Part shown: positions 54,504-64,000 of the stretch, in pieces
How the letters are laid out: the number at the start of each line of letters is the position of its first letter
Position numbering within the stretch: the first letter of the stretch is position 1
Assembly (NCBI RefSeq): GCF_038069655.2
Contig: NZ_CP150951.2
Location: forward strand, 2,940,001-3,004,000
From: Yoonia sp. BS5-3
GTDB taxonomy: Bacteria; Pseudomonadota; Alphaproteobacteria; Rhodobacterales; Rhodobacteraceae
Reading direction: 5' to 3'
Length of the DNA: 64,000 nt
Program-made: the position numbers and the translations under genes
The notes under the pieces: model-generated
Told to the model about the DNA's origin: nothing
The model's database searches: none
What the model saw: the letters and a program-made list of their open reading frames with translations, nothing else

Positions 54504-55633
54504 GGTTTTACCAATGTTGCTGTGGCCAGTGCGGCGATCCCTTCTTCGCGCCCGGTGAAGCCCAACCGCTCGGATGTTGTGGCTTTGACGCTGATCCGGT
54601 CCGCCCCGATCCCTAGAATATCCGCCAATGCGTTTTTCATGGCATCTTGATGCGGTCCGATTTTGGGCCATTCGCAGACAAGTGTGCAGTCTATATTGCT
54701 GATTTGAAACCCGTTTTCGGCAGAAAGCCGCGCTGCATGTTCAAGGAAAATATAGCTGGCGGCCCCTTTCCATTGCGGATCCGAGGGCGGAAAATGCTGC
54801 CCGATATCGCCCATCCCCAGCGCCCCATAAAGCGCATCTGTGACCGCATGCATCCCCACATCAGCGTCTGAATGCCCCTGCAGCCCGCGCCCATGCGGGA
54901 TTTGCACACCGCAGAGCCAGATATGATCACCCGGCCCAAACCGGTGCACATCATAGCCATTGCCGCATCTGATATCCATGTTGCCTCTCATCAGTTGGGC
55001 GGCCCGTTCAAAGTCATTCGGCGCCGTTATTTTGATGTTGTCTTCATCGCCTGCCACAATCGCCACGTCCAGCCCTGCCGCCCGTGCCACGCTGACATCA
55101 TCGGTGGCCTCTGCGGTGCTGTTTTGATGCGCTTGCAACAACGGTGCGCGGTGAAAGCCTTGCGGGGTCTGTGCCCGGAACAGCCCATCACGTGCCTGTA
55201 GCCCGACGACCTTATGATCTTCCCCATGCCATAGCGTATCCGTGACCGGCAGGGCGGGGGCTGCCCCTTGATGGGTGGTCAGGCCTGCTAGCACCCTATC
55301 GATCAATGCAGGCCTGATCAGTGGGCGCGCGCCGTCATGGATCAGGACCTGCTGTATTTGCGCGTCGCAAGCTGTCAACCCTGCCAGGACCGAGGCCTGC
55401 CGCGTTGCACCGCCTGCAACGATTCGATCTGCGGGTAGCCGCGCGCCGCGCCCCGCTGCAATATCATCGGGATGCAGAACGAGTATGATTTCATCGATCT
55501 GCGGATGTCGCCGAAATGCTGTAATACTGCGCGATAGAACGCTTGCGCCGTGCAATTGCTGCCATTGCTTAGGCAGTGCGCCGCCCGCGCGTGTGCCGCG
55601 CCCGGCGGCGACGATGATGGCCGCTACTTGCAT
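54500..55633 (-). CDS. ispDF: Bifunctional IspD/IspF (CDP-ME synthase / MECDP synthase)
   Basis: A 377-residue fusion. IspD domain (1-about 215): [39 protein letters not shown], and [19 protein letters not shown]. IspF domain (about 222-377): [40 protein letters not shown] and [15 protein letters not shown]. IspD makes 4-diphosphocytidyl-methylerythritol and IspF makes the cyclic diphosphate in the MEP route to isoprenoids. The fusion is common in alphaproteobacteria. It heads the operon with pgpA and cinA. Confidence 0.96.
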   Translation of the reverse strand: MQVAAIIVAAGRGTRAGGALPKQWQQLHGASVLSRSITAFRRHPQIDEIILVLHPDDIAAGRGARLPADRIVAGGATRQASVLAGLTACDAQIQQVLIHDGARPLIRPALIDRVLAGLTTHQGAAPALPVTDTLWHGEDHKVVGLQARDGLFRAQTPQGFHRAPLLQAHQNSTAEATDDVSVARAAGLDVAIVAGDEDNIKITAPNDFERAAQLMRGNMDIRCGNGYDVHRFGPGDHIWLCGVQIPHGRGLQGHSDADVGMHAVTDALYGALGMGDIGQHFPPSDPQWKGAASYIFLEHAARLSAENGFQISNIDCTLVCEWPKIGPHQDAMKNALADILGIGADRISVKATTSERLGFTGREEGIAALATATLVKP

Positions 55634-55820
55634 CTGTGCCCTGTGAAAATGCCTCGCTCAGTTCTAGGATGCTAAGAGGTCAGGCGCAATTCCGCTGTGA
55701 AAGGCCATTTGTGCACATTTTTTGTGCGGTTGCTGATTTTCAGGGATAATATTGACTGGCGCGCGTTGTGGGACCCGCGTGATCGTCCTATTTCAAGGGC
55801 AATGCACACCCTTTGAGCGA

Positions 55821-56822
55821 ATGACTGTTCCTTTGGCAAAGAGCGAATCCCTGATTTTAGACGATGTGGGCCTGGCCCCACCGGTCGCGCTTGCGCCATT
55901 GGCGGGCATCACCGATTTGCCCTTCCGGCAATTGGTTGCTTCATTCGGGGTTGGTTGGGTTGTCAGCGAAATGGTTGCCAGCCAGGAAATGGTGCAGGCC
56001 AAACCGGGCGTGCGCGAGCGGGCAGAGCTTGGCTTTGATCAAGCGGGTACTGCAGTGCAGATCGCAGGCCGCGATGCCCATTGGATGGCGGAAGCCGCCC
56101 GCATGATCGAGGCGAATGGCGCCGCGATGATTGATATCAATATGGGTTGCCCGGCCAAGAAGGTGACGAATGGATACTCCGGATCGGCCCTGCTGCGCAC
56201 GCCTGATCATGCCCTTAGCCTGATTGAGGCGGTGGTGGGCGCTGTGAATGTGCCGGTTACGTTGAAAACGCGTCTTGGCTGGGATGATGACAGTTTGAAT
56301 GCCGCTGATGTCGCCCGCCGCGCCGAGAATGCAGGCATCAAACTGGTCACGATCCATGGCCGCACCCGTTGTCAGTTCTACAAAGGTTCGGCAGATTGGG
56401 CTGCGATCAACAAGATCAAAGAGGCCGTGTCCATCCCCGTGATTGCCAATGGCGACATTGTGGATGCGGCATCAGCCCGCAAGGCATTGGCGCTATCTGG
56501 CGCGGATGGTGTGATGATTGGCCGGGGCGCGCAGGGCCGCCCGTGGGTGCTGGCCCAAGTGGCCGCCAATCTACATGGCAGCCCGGCCCCTAAAATCCCG
56601 CAGGGCCGCGCCCTGATCGATATGGTTTGCACACATTACGAGGCGATGTTGTCGTTTTATGGAACTGAGCTGGGCCGCAAAGTCGCCCGGAAACATTTGG
56701 GCTGGTATATGGATGATGTCAGTACGGCGCCTGCTTTGCGGAAGGCCATTCTGACCCATGTAGACCCGGCGGATGTGCTGCGTGATTTGCCCGAGGCGTT
56801 GGATATGCAGGTTGCCGCATGA
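55821..56822 (+). CDS. dusB: tRNA-dihydrouridine synthase B
   Basis: A 333-residue TIM-barrel flavoprotein: LAPLAGITDLPFRQLVASFG, DINMGCPAKKVTNGYSGSAL with the catalytic Cys, VTIHGRTRCQFYKGSADWAA (the FMN-binding His/Arg loop) and GVMIGRGAQGRPWVLAQVAA. It reduces uridine in the tRNA D-loop. The ATG at 55821 is preferred; an upstream in-frame start at 55752 would add 23 residues unlike the family. Its stop overlaps ntrB by 4 bases. In alphaproteobacteria dusB (nifR3) heads the ntrBC operon. Confidence 0.95.
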   Translation: MTVPLAKSESLILDDVGLAPPVALAPLAGITDLPFRQLVASFGVGWVVSEMVASQEMVQAKPGVRERAELGFDQAGTAVQIAGRDAHWMAEAARMIEANGAAMIDINMGCPAKKVTNGYSGSALLRTPDHALSLIEAVVGAVNVPVTLKTRLGWDDDSLNAADVARRAENAGIKLVTIHGRTRCQFYKGSADWAAINKIKEAVSIPVIANGDIVDAASARKALALSGADGVMIGRGAQGRPWVLAQVAANLHGSPAPKIPQGRALIDMVCTHYEAMLSFYGTELGRKVARKHLGWYMDDVSTAPALRKAILTHVDPADVLRDLPEALDMQVAA

Positions 56823-57895
56823 TTGTTGATACGGCTTTGTGGAATTCGCTGCCTGTGCCTGCACTGATGCTGGATGGGGATGATCTGATTGTTTCATCCA
56901 ATCCGGCGGCCGAGTCTTTTCTGAACTTGTCGACCAAAGCGTTGTTGAACCAGAAAATCTGGGACAAGGTGATGATTGATGCGCCGCTTGAGGGGCCGTT
57001 TGCCCGGGCGCGCAGCAACCGTACCTCGCTTTTTGTAAACGATGTTGATGTCGGCAGCGGCGAGCGTGCCCCGCATTTGTGCAATCTGCAATTTGCCCCC
57101 CTTCAGGGGACTGATGATATGATGATCGTGATGATCAGCCCGCGCGAGATTGCCAGCCGGATCAATCAAAACCACTCATCCGAAAAGGCCGCCAAATCTG
57201 CCATCGGTATGGCCGAGATGCTGGCCCATGAGATCAAGAACCCGCTGGCGGGTATCACCGGCGCTGCCCAGCTTTTGTCGATGGGTCTGAGCACCGAAGA
57301 TCTGGAGATGACCGATCTGATCGTTGAGGAAAGCCGCCGGATCGTGAAATTGCTAGAGCAGGTGGAACAGTTCGGCAATCTGCGCCCGCCCGTTCTGCGC
57401 CCGGTCAATCTGCATGACGTGCTGGACCGCGCCCGCCAATCGGCTGCCGTTGGTTTTGGCGCGCATATGCTTTTTGTTGAGGAATATGACCCATCCTTGC
57501 CGCAAACTTTGGCGGATTCGGACCAGTTGCTGCAGGTGTTTTTGAACCTGCTTAAGAATGCGTCTGAGGCGAATAAGGATGGCGGGTCGATCCGGTTGCA
57601 TACGTTCTATGACACATCGCTGCGCGTGCGCCGTTCCGATGGAACCCAAGCCCGGTTGCCTTTGCAGGTTGAAATCATTGATGACGGACCGGGCCTGCCG
57701 CCCGAGATCGCCGATGATGTGTTTGAACCATTTGTATCGGGCCGCGAAAACGGCACCGGATTGGGGCTTGCCCTTGTATCAAAGCTGATCGGCGAAGGTG
57801 GCGGTTGGATATCGGTGGATAGCGTGCCTGGCCGCACGGTGTTCCGCATATCATTGCCACTGGCCCCCAAAGAATTCGAGACAGGAGAAGAATAA
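56819..57895 (+). CDS. ntrB: Nitrogen regulation sensor histidine kinase NtrB
   Basis: A 358-residue cytoplasmic kinase: PAS domain (about 1-110; [20 protein letters not shown]), dimerisation-phosphoacceptor domain with His in [19 protein letters not shown] (about 130-150) and ATPase domain ([40 protein letters not shown] and [18 protein letters not shown]). It phosphorylates or dephosphorylates NtrC under control of PII and so senses nitrogen limitation. It starts inside the dusB stop and its stop shares a base with the ntrC start. Confidence 0.95.
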   Translation: MIVDTALWNSLPVPALMLDGDDLIVSSNPAAESFLNLSTKALLNQKIWDKVMIDAPLEGPFARARSNRTSLFVNDVDVGSGERAPHLCNLQFAPLQGTDDMMIVMISPREIASRINQNHSSEKAAKSAIGMAEMLAHEIKNPLAGITGAAQLLSMGLSTEDLEMTDLIVEESRRIVKLLEQVEQFGNLRPPVLRPVNLHDVLDRARQSAAVGFGAHMLFVEEYDPSLPQTLADSDQLLQVFLNLLKNASEANKDGGSIRLHTFYDTSLRVRRSDGTQARLPLQVEIIDDGPGLPPEIADDVFEPFVSGRENGTGLGLALVSKLIGEGGGWISVDSVPGRTVFRISLPLAPKEFETGEE

Positions 57896-59274
57896 TGGAC
57901 GGAACCGTTCTAGTTGCCGATGATGATCGGACGATCCGCACGGTGCTCACGCAGGCGCTGACCCGGGCTGGCTGTAAGGTACATGCGACATCATCGCTGG
58001 TCACGCTGATGCGCTGGGTTGGCGAGGGTAAGGGCGATCTGGTCATCTCTGACGTGGTGATGCCTGATGGCAATGGTCTTGATCAGTTGCCGCAAATCTC
58101 GGACGCCCGGCCCGGCCTGCCTGTCATCGTAATTTCGGCCCAGAACACGATTATGACCGCCATTCAGGCGGCTGAGGCGGACGCGTATGATTATCTGCCC
58201 AAGCCCTTTGATCTGCCTGATTTGATGAAACGGGCCGCCCGGGCGCTTGAGGTGAAACGCCGTGCGCCTGTGACGCCGTCGCGCACGCCTGATGTGACCT
58301 CGACCGAGCAGGGGGGCGATCTGCCCCTCGTTGGCCGCACAGGTGTCATGCAGGCCCTTTACCGTCTTGTGGCCCGCGTCATGAATACCCAATTGCCGGT
58401 GCTGATCACCGGTGAAAGCGGCACTGGGAAATCGTTGATTGCCCGTGCTGTGCATGATTTTTCAGACCGCCGGAACCTGCCTTTTGTCGTTGTCGCCGCA
58501 GCTGATCTGGAGGGGATGGATGGCCCCTCAACCGTGCTGAGCCGTGCCAAGGGCGGATCGATCCTGTTTGATGAGGTCAGCGATCTGTCCGATCAGGCGC
58601 AGGCCCGCATCGTGCGGATGCTGGACAGTCTGGGTGATAATGCACCACGGATCATGGCGACCTCGCAGACGGATCTGATGGCCCGGATGGAAGACGGCCA
58701 ATTCCGCGAGGATCTGTTCTATCGTCTGGGCGGTGTCACTGTGGATGTACCATCCTTGCGCGAGCGCGTTGATGATATCCCGCTGCTGGCGGATCATTTT
58801 CTGGCCCGCGCCGAGCGTGATGGCGCCCCCGTCCGCCGTTTCGGCCCTGCGGCGCTGGAATTGGTACGCGCCTATAGCTGGCCGGGCAATGTTCGCCAGC
58901 TTGAAAATGCCGTGCGCCGTTTGGTCTTCACCGCCGCCGAAGAAGAGATTACCCGGGCCGAGGTTGAGATGGTTCTCGGCAATCAACCTGCGATCGAACC
59001 GCTCCGATCGGGTGGTGAGGGTGAAAAGCTTTCTGCAAGCGTTGCCAAGCACTTGCGCCGCTATTTTGATCTTCATGGTGGGGTGTTGCCCCCGCCCGGA
59101 TTGTACAACCGTATTCTGCGCGAAGTTGAAGGCCCGCTGATTGAGATCGCGCTTGATGCCACAGGCGGTAACCAAGCCAAATGCGCAGATCTTTTGGGGA
59201 TCAACCGCAATACTTTGCGCAAGAAGATCACAGATCTCGATATCCGCGTGACACGCCGCCGCAAGTTGATGTAA
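57895..59274 (+). CDS. ntrC: Nitrogen regulation response regulator NtrC
   Basis: A 459-residue regulator: receiver domain (1-120; [14 protein letters not shown], phospho-acceptor Asp in [12 protein letters not shown]), AAA+ domain (about 145-380; [52 protein letters not shown]), and a Fis-type DNA-binding helix-turn-helix at the end ([20 protein letters not shown]). The GAFTGA loop that contacts sigma54 is absent: between Walker A and GGSILFDEV only [12 protein letters not shown] is found. That is the feature of Rhodobacter NtrC, which activates the sigma70 holoenzyme. It is cotranscribed with ntrB. Confidence 0.95.
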   Translation: MDGTVLVADDDRTIRTVLTQALTRAGCKVHATSSLVTLMRWVGEGKGDLVISDVVMPDGNGLDQLPQISDARPGLPVIVISAQNTIMTAIQAAEADAYDYLPKPFDLPDLMKRAARALEVKRRAPVTPSRTPDVTSTEQGGDLPLVGRTGVMQALYRLVARVMNTQLPVLITGESGTGKSLIARAVHDFSDRRNLPFVVVAAADLEGMDGPSTVLSRAKGGSILFDEVSDLSDQAQARIVRMLDSLGDNAPRIMATSQTDLMARMEDGQFREDLFYRLGGVTVDVPSLRERVDDIPLLADHFLARAERDGAPVRRFGPAALELVRAYSWPGNVRQLENAVRRLVFTAAEEEITRAEVEMVLGNQPAIEPLRSGGEGEKLSASVAKHLRRYFDLHGGVLPPPGLYNRILREVEGPLIEIALDATGGNQAKCADLLGINRNTLRKKITDLDIRVTRRRKLM

Positions 59275-59374
59275 AACCGCAACAGAACCGTGGCACCGAT
59301 GCGTCATCGTATCGGTTGAACCAGGGTCAACAGGCGGTATCGGCGGGCTAGCCCCCGTCCTAATATGCAGGGCT

Positions 59375-61630
59375 TTGCGCGTGCAGCGGACCCTTTTGGG
59401 CTTTAATTTTAACCGGTTCAGCCGGTGGCAGCGGCAGCGGCATGTCCAAAGCGCGCTGACAGGGGGGCTGGTGCTGGCCGGCCCTTTTCTTGTGCTGCTG
59501 ACCTATATCGTGATCGTGCCGATGGATCGCGGCGCGTCCTCGACGCTGTTGCGTTTGGTGCTGCTGACCGACCTGATCTATATCCTGATTGTTCTTGCGC
59601 TGGTGATGCGCCAGGTCGCCCGGATGATTGCGGCACGGCAGGCCAAATCGGCAGGCTCGCGGCTGCATTTGCGTCTGACCGGTGTTTTCGCGATGGCAGC
59701 CCTTGTGCCGACTATTCTGGTTGCGGTCTTTTCGGTACTGATGGTGTCCGTTGCGCTGGACGGTATGTTTGCTGAGCCGGTGGGGAACGTGCTGCGGACC
59801 TCGCTGACGACGGCGCAGGCCTATGAGGAAGAACATGTACAAGAGCTGACCCGTGATGCGCGCGGGTTGGCGGCCTATCTGAACCGCGAGCGGCAGTCGA
59901 ACCTGTTCATGGATGATGGCGAGGTACGCCGCGCCTTGGGCGATGTGCAGGCCCAGATCGAACGCGGTCTGAGCGAAGCCTTTGTTTTGAATGGCTTAGG
60001 GGATATCGCCGCACGCGGCGCGAGCTCGTACGATTTTGATTTTGAAAGGCCAGACGCTGAGGTGTTTGTTGAGGCGAACGCCACGGGTCTCGCCATCATC
60101 GAAGACCTTGAAAACAACGAATTCCGGGCGCTGATCCCCCTGAGCGCTTTTCGTGATCGCTATCTTTACGTCACCCGCGAAGTTGATGGCAGTGTGCTGT
60201 CTCTGCTGGATGATACGACCGAAACGGTGCAGCAATACGAAGAATTGTCGAATGAGCGCGGCCAAATCCTGTTGCAGTTTGGTCTACTGTATTTTGGCTT
60301 TGCCGCCGTTCTGATCCTTGGCGCGATCTGGGGCGGGCTGTGGTTTGCCGAACGGCTGTCCCGCCCGATTGGCCGGCTTGTGTCAGCCTCGCAACGGGTT
60401 GGGTCTGGCGATTTGGATGTGCGCGTGATCGAGGAGGATGATCACGACGAAATTTCCCAATTGGGCCGCTATTTCAACCAGATGACCCGGCGTTTGAAAG
60501 AACAACGCGATGAATTGCTTGAGACCAACCGGCTGACCGAGCGCCGCAGGCGCCTGTTTGACTCTGTGCTCAGCTCGGTCACATCGGGCGTTGTCGGATT
60601 GGACGCTGACGGCCGCGTGACCTTTGTGAACCCGTCGGCAGGGCGATTGTTGTCGGTAGGGGCCGATCAGGCGGATAGCGCCTTGGCTGTCGCGATCCCG
60701 GAATTTGGCGCCTTGTTTGATCAGGTCCGCAATGCAGGCAGCGATAGTGTGCAGGAACAGGTCAATCTGATCCGAAAAGGCAAACAAGAAAGCCTGCTGG
60801 TGCGCATGTCCCCGCGTCGCAACGCAGATGGTGCGCTTGAGGGCTATGTGGTTGCTTTTGACGATGTCACCGATCTTGTCAGCGCGCAGCGGATGGCCGC
60901 CTGGGGCGATGTGGCCCGCCGCATTGCCCATGAGATCAAGAACCCGCTGACCCCTATTCAGTTGTCCGCTGAGCGGATCAAACGCAAGTTCCGCAAAGAG
61001 GTTGGCGCGGACGCCGCCAAGCTGGATCAGATGACCGATGTGATTGTCCGCCAGACCAATGATCTGCGCCGCATTGTTGATGAGTTTTCGAAATTCGCCC
61101 GTATGCCTGAGCCGCAATTGAAGGTTGCCGATCTCCGCGAGCTGTTGATGGATGCGATCACCTTGCAGGTGGCGGGGCTGCCGGATGTGAAAATCCGCTC
61201 TGATCTGCCGGATGACGCTGTGCTGGCTGATATAGATTCGACCATGGTCAGTCAGGCGCTGACCAATCTGATCAAGAATGCCGGCGAGGCTACCAATAGC
61301 TATGCCGAGAAAATTGGCGCCGAGGGCTACCAGCCAGAGATCCGAATATCGCTGCAACGCCATGAAACAGCCGTGACGATCATGATTGCAGATAATGGCA
61401 TTGGCCTGCCCGAGGATCGTGCGCGCCTGTTTGAGCCTTATGTAACGACCCGCAGCAGCGGCACCGGCCTTGGCCTGCCAATTGTGAAAAAGATCATCGA
61501 GGAACATAGCGGCGTGCTGACTTTGACGGATGCCGATGTTTTTGAAGGGCAGGACCATGCCGGTGCCTGCGCAATTATCCAACTTCCAGTCATGCCCGCA
61601 GGGGCAGCGGCTGCAAAAATACCAGCGTGA
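59375..61630 (+). CDS. ntrY: Nitrogen regulation sensor histidine kinase NtrY
   Basis: A 751-residue membrane kinase: three N-terminal membrane segments (LVLAGPFLVLLTYIVIVPMD, LVLLTDLIYILIVLALVMRQ, FAMAALVPTILVAVFSVLMV), a periplasmic region, a fourth segment (LLYFGFAAVLILGAIWGGLW), HAMP domain (LSRPIGRLVSASQRVGSGDL), PAS domain, phosphoacceptor His in [19 protein letters not shown], and ATPase (NGIGLPEDRARLFEPYVTTR, GTGLGLPIVKKIIEEHSG). It pairs with NtrX in nitrogen and redox/microaerobic control. The start is TTG 59375 or GTG 59381. There is a 100-base gap after ntrC. Confidence 0.94.
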   Translation: MRVQRTLLGFNFNRFSRWQRQRHVQSALTGGLVLAGPFLVLLTYIVIVPMDRGASSTLLRLVLLTDLIYILIVLALVMRQVARMIAARQAKSAGSRLHLRLTGVFAMAALVPTILVAVFSVLMVSVALDGMFAEPVGNVLRTSLTTAQAYEEEHVQELTRDARGLAAYLNRERQSNLFMDDGEVRRALGDVQAQIERGLSEAFVLNGLGDIAARGASSYDFDFERPDAEVFVEANATGLAIIEDLENNEFRALIPLSAFRDRYLYVTREVDGSVLSLLDDTTETVQQYEELSNERGQILLQFGLLYFGFAAVLILGAIWGGLWFAERLSRPIGRLVSASQRVGSGDLDVRVIEEDDHDEISQLGRYFNQMTRRLKEQRDELLETNRLTERRRRLFDSVLSSVTSGVVGLDADGRVTFVNPSAGRLLSVGADQADSALAVAIPEFGALFDQVRNAGSDSVQEQVNLIRKGKQESLLVRMSPRRNADGALEGYVVAFDDVTDLVSAQRMAAWGDVARRIAHEIKNPLTPIQLSAERIKRKFRKEVGADAAKLDQMTDVIVRQTNDLRRIVDEFSKFARMPEPQLKVADLRELLMDAITLQVAGLPDVKIRSDLPDDAVLADIDSTMVSQALTNLIKNAGEATNSYAEKIGAEGYQPEIRISLQRHETAVTIMIADNGIGLPEDRARLFEPYVTTRSSGTGLGLPIVKKIIEEHSGVLTLTDADVFEGQDHAGACAIIQLPVMPAGAAAAKIPA

Positions 61631-61637
61631 GGGCAAT

Positions 61638-63041
61638 ATGGGCGATATTCTGATCACAGATGATGAGCGTGATATCCGAGAGCTGATTTCGGATATCCTT
61701 GAAGATGAGGGCTTTACCACCCGTCTGGCAGGCACCTCCGATGAATGCATGGCGCAGATCGAAAAAGAACCACCAGCGCTGATGATCCTGGATATCTGGC
61801 TGAAAGATAGCGGGATGGATGGGATTGATATTCTGAAAGCCGTCAAGCGCGACCATCCTGACATCCCTATCGTCATCATTTCGGGGCATGGCAATATCGA
61901 AATCGCTGTCGCTGCGATCAAGCAGGGCGCGTATGATTTCATCGAAAAGCCGTTCAATATCGATCAGCTTTTGGTCGTTATTCGCCGCGCGATGGAGACG
62001 TCACGCCTGCGCCGTGAGAACCTGGAGCTAAAGCGCGGTGAAACCGCCAACGCCGAGATGCTCGGCGACAGTGCCGCCTTCCGCGCCTTGAAATCCCAGC
62101 TTGAGAAGGTGACGAAATCCAATGGCCGTGTCATGCTGACCGGCCCTGCCGGTGCGGGCAAAGAGATCGCGGCCCGCTACATCCACGCCAATTCAAACCG
62201 CGCGTCGAGCCCGTTTGTTACGGTGAATTCTGCCTCGATTGAGCCTGAGCGGATGGAAGAGGTCCTTTTTGGCCGCGAAGATAGCGGGCGCGGGATTGAG
62301 CCGGGTTTGCTGGAAGAGGCGAATGGCGGCGTCATCTATTTTGATGAGGTGGCCGATATGCCCCTTGGGACACAGTCAAAAATCCTGCGTGTCCTTGTTG
62401 ATCAGCGGTTTCAACGGGTTGGCGGCGCGGACAAAGTACAGGTTGATTTGCGGGTGATCTCAAGCACTAACCGCGATCTACCGGCTGCGATTGAGGCTGG
62501 GATTTTCCGCGAAGAATTGTATCACCGGCTGAACGTCGTGCCGATTGCAGTGCCTTCGCTTGAAGAGCGCCGTGAGGATATTCCGCTATTGGCTGAGCAT
62601 TTCATCGAAAATTGCAACAAGTCCCAAGGCCTGCCGCTGCGCAAACTGGCCGAGGATGCGCGCGCTTTGCTGCAAACCATGCTCTGGCCAGGCAATGTTC
62701 GTCAGTTGAAGAACGTCATTGAACGTGTTCTTATTCTTGGAGAAAACACTGGTGACATCTCGGCAAAAGAACTGCCCGCGGGTGACGAGGCCCCCGATGA
62801 CGAAAGCCGTATTGTGCTGGCCGGTGGTTTGGCGACGCTGCCGTTGCGCGAGGCGCGCGAGCTGTTTGAACGTGAGTATCTGCTGACCCAGATCAATCGT
62901 TTTGGCGGTAATATCAGCCGGACCGCCTCATTCGTCGGGATGGAGCGGTCTGCTTTGCATCGTAAACTCAAATCCCTAGGCGTTGTGACCACGAACAAGG
63001 CGGGCGGCCGTGTTGCCTATGTTGAAGGCGAAGAAACATGA
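61638..63041 (+). CDS. ntrX: Nitrogen regulation response regulator NtrX
   Basis: A 467-residue regulator: receiver domain (1-120; ILITDDERDIRELISDILED, phospho-Asp in LMILDIWLKDSGMDGIDIL), AAA+ domain (about 145-380; MLTGPAGAGKEIAARYIHAN, GGVIYFDEVADMPLGTQSKI, VPSLEERREDIPLLAEHFI) and a terminal helix-turn-helix (INRFGGNISRTASFVGMERS). In place of GAFTGA it has LFGREDSGRGIEPG, so it is unlikely to engage sigma54. The start at 61638 is eight bases after the ntrY stop; its stop overlaps trkA. NtrX regulates nitrogen and respiratory or envelope genes in alphaproteobacteria. Confidence 0.95.
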   Translation: MGDILITDDERDIRELISDILEDEGFTTRLAGTSDECMAQIEKEPPALMILDIWLKDSGMDGIDILKAVKRDHPDIPIVIISGHGNIEIAVAAIKQGAYDFIEKPFNIDQLLVVIRRAMETSRLRRENLELKRGETANAEMLGDSAAFRALKSQLEKVTKSNGRVMLTGPAGAGKEIAARYIHANSNRASSPFVTVNSASIEPERMEEVLFGREDSGRGIEPGLLEEANGGVIYFDEVADMPLGTQSKILRVLVDQRFQRVGGADKVQVDLRVISSTNRDLPAAIEAGIFREELYHRLNVVPIAVPSLEERREDIPLLAEHFIENCNKSQGLPLRKLAEDARALLQTMLWPGNVRQLKNVIERVLILGENTGDISAKELPAGDEAPDDESRIVLAGGLATLPLREARELFEREYLLTQINRFGGNISRTASFVGMERSALHRKLKSLGVVTTNKAGGRVAYVEGEET

Positions 63042-64000
63042 AGGTCATCATTTGCGGCGCAGGCCAGGTTGGTTGGCAGATTGCCCGCCATTTGTCGGGC
63101 GAAAACAATGATGTCACCGTTGTTGATCATAACCCCGAACTGGTTCGCCGCGCCACGGATACATTGGATGTGCAAGGCATTGCCGGCTTTGCGAGCCATC
63201 CGGACGTGCTGGACCGGGCAGGGGCACGGGATGCCGATATGGTTATCGCGGCCACCCATTCCGATGAGGTGAACATGGTAACCTGCCAGGTTGCCCATTC
63301 CGTGTTTGCGGTGCAGCGCAAGATCGCCCGGGTGCGTGCGCAAAGCTACTTGGACAAGGGTTATTCTGACCTTTACCGCCGCGATCATCTACCAATTGAC
63401 GTGGTGATTTCGCCTGAAAAAGAAGTCGCTGACGCGGCTTTGCAGCGTCTTGCTGCTCCTGCTGCTTTTGATACCGAGAGTTTTTTGGAAGGCGGCGCCC
63501 AATTGCTGGGGATCACGATTGATGAGGAATGCCCCGTCATCAACACGCCCCTGCGCCAGCTGACCGATCTATTTTCAACATTGCGTGCCGTGGTGGTGGG
63601 CATCCGGCGCGAGGGCGCGTTGTTTGTGCCCGCCTCAGGGGATCAGATTTTCCCGGGCGATGAGTGTTATATCTTCTGTCACACTGATGACATGACCCGC
63701 ACGCTTGAGATTTTCGGCAAGACCCAATCCAAGCAAGAACGCGTGGTCATCATTGGGGGCGGAAATGTCGGCCTGGCCGTGGCCCTTGCGCTTGAAACCC
63801 GGACCGAACGGGTCCGCGTCAAGATGATCGAAAAAAACCGCATTTGCGCCGAGGATGCCGCCGATGCGCTAGACCGCACCATTGTTTTGAATGGTGATGG
63901 GTTGAATGCCGAGCTGCTGGAAGAGGCCAACATCGCCACGGCCGACGCCGTTTTGGCGGTTACCGATGATGATAAGACCAATCTTTTAGCCTCGGTGAGG
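63038..64000 (+). CDS. trkA: Trk system potassium uptake protein TrkA, 5' part
   Basis: 321 residues up to the window end; the family is about 458 residues, so about 70 percent is visible. First NAD-binding domain MKVIICGAGQVGWQIARHLS with VTVVDHNPELVRRATDTL, then a TrkA-C domain (LLGITIDEECPVINTPLRQL), then the second RCK half (VVIIGGGNVGLAVALALETR). It binds NAD and gates the TrkH potassium channel. The ATG overlaps the ntrX stop (ATGA). Linkage to ntrYX is conserved in alphaproteobacteria. Confidence 0.95.
   Translation, partial: MKVIICGAGQVGWQIARHLSGENNDVTVVDHNPELVRRATDTLDVQGIAGFASHPDVLDRAGARDADMVIAATHSDEVNMVTCQVAHSVFAVQRKIARVRAQSYLDKGYSDLYRRDHLPIDVVISPEKEVADAALQRLAAPAAFDTESFLEGGAQLLGITIDEECPVINTPLRQLTDLFSTLRAVVVGIRREGALFVPASGDQIFPGDECYIFCHTDDMTRTLEIFGKTQSKQERVVIIGGGNVGLAVALALETRTERVRVKMIEKNRICAEDAADALDRTIVLNGDGLNAELLEEANIATADAVLAVTDDDKTNLLASVR

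Noticed and set aside
60383-61957. Minus-strand open frame of 524 codons across ntrY/ntrX
   Set aside because: It is antisense to two genes with full kinase and regulator motifs and has no recognisable family.

Overview
The window looks like a chromosomal segment of a marine alphaproteobacterium of the Rhodobacteraceae (Roseobacter group). The support is the gene content and order: rplU with a helix-hairpin-helix extension followed by rpmA, a run of GNAT acetyltransferases, obgE-proB-proA, a ChpT phosphotransferase, olsB-olsA, a bifunctional ispDF, and dusB-ntrB-ntrC-ntrY-ntrX-trkA, together with abundant TRAP transporters. These assignments come from family recognition, not database searches. 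Coding density is high and most genes sit in short, tightly overlapping operons.

Layout. 1-9.3 kb: a catabolic/uptake cluster with the end of one TRAP large permease, a DUF2848 protein, a frameshifted amidase, an M24-fold (creatinase/prolidase-like) hydrolase, a LysR regulator, an EthD-like barrel protein, a complete second TRAP transporter (binding protein, small and large permeases, with a terminator-like hairpin after the binding protein) and an NHL-repeat protein. 9.3-11.0 kb: 1.8 kb without an intact gene, holding a clear relic of electron-transfer-flavoprotein alpha (etfA). 11.0-17.4 kb: two very large secreted/outer-membrane genes (a DUF11/SdrD-like repeat protein and a 1170-residue beta-barrel protein), probably one surface module of unknown function. 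17.4-23.3 kb: an accessory stretch with a PD-(D/E)XK nuclease-like gene beside tRNA-Ser(CGA), a DUF2059 protein, small lipoproteins and two tandem paralogues sharing an N-terminal 'NAGF' module.

23.4-41.3 kb is mostly core: L21/L27, three GNATs, Obg, proline synthesis, ChpT, a DUF3553 protein, ornithine-lipid synthesis preceded by CtrA-like boxes, a ThiE-like protein, an alpha/beta hydrolase, TrmJ, heme A synthase, an M32 carboxypeptidase, enoyl-CoA hydratase, a thioesterase, a DUF1127/MocR divergent pair with a visible direct-repeat operator, and L13/S9. 41.4-48.7 kb is accessory again: a truncated TupA-like ATP-grasp gene, a PotBCA-type ABC transporter without a binding protein, a Bcr/CflA exporter with a divergent TetR gene and paired operator-like repeats, a cupin and an orphan gene.

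48.9-55.6 kb (minus strand): flotillin plus a YqiJ/NfeD-like membrane protein with an Asp-rich loop; a PagL-like lipid A deacylase, a TetR regulator and PPK2 polyphosphate kinase in one operon; and ispDF-pgpA-cinA. 55.8-64.0 kb (plus strand): the nitrogen-regulation operon dusB-ntrBC-ntrYX-trkA. Both NtrC and NtrX lack a recognisable GAFTGA loop, which points to sigma54-independent action. trkA runs off the window end.
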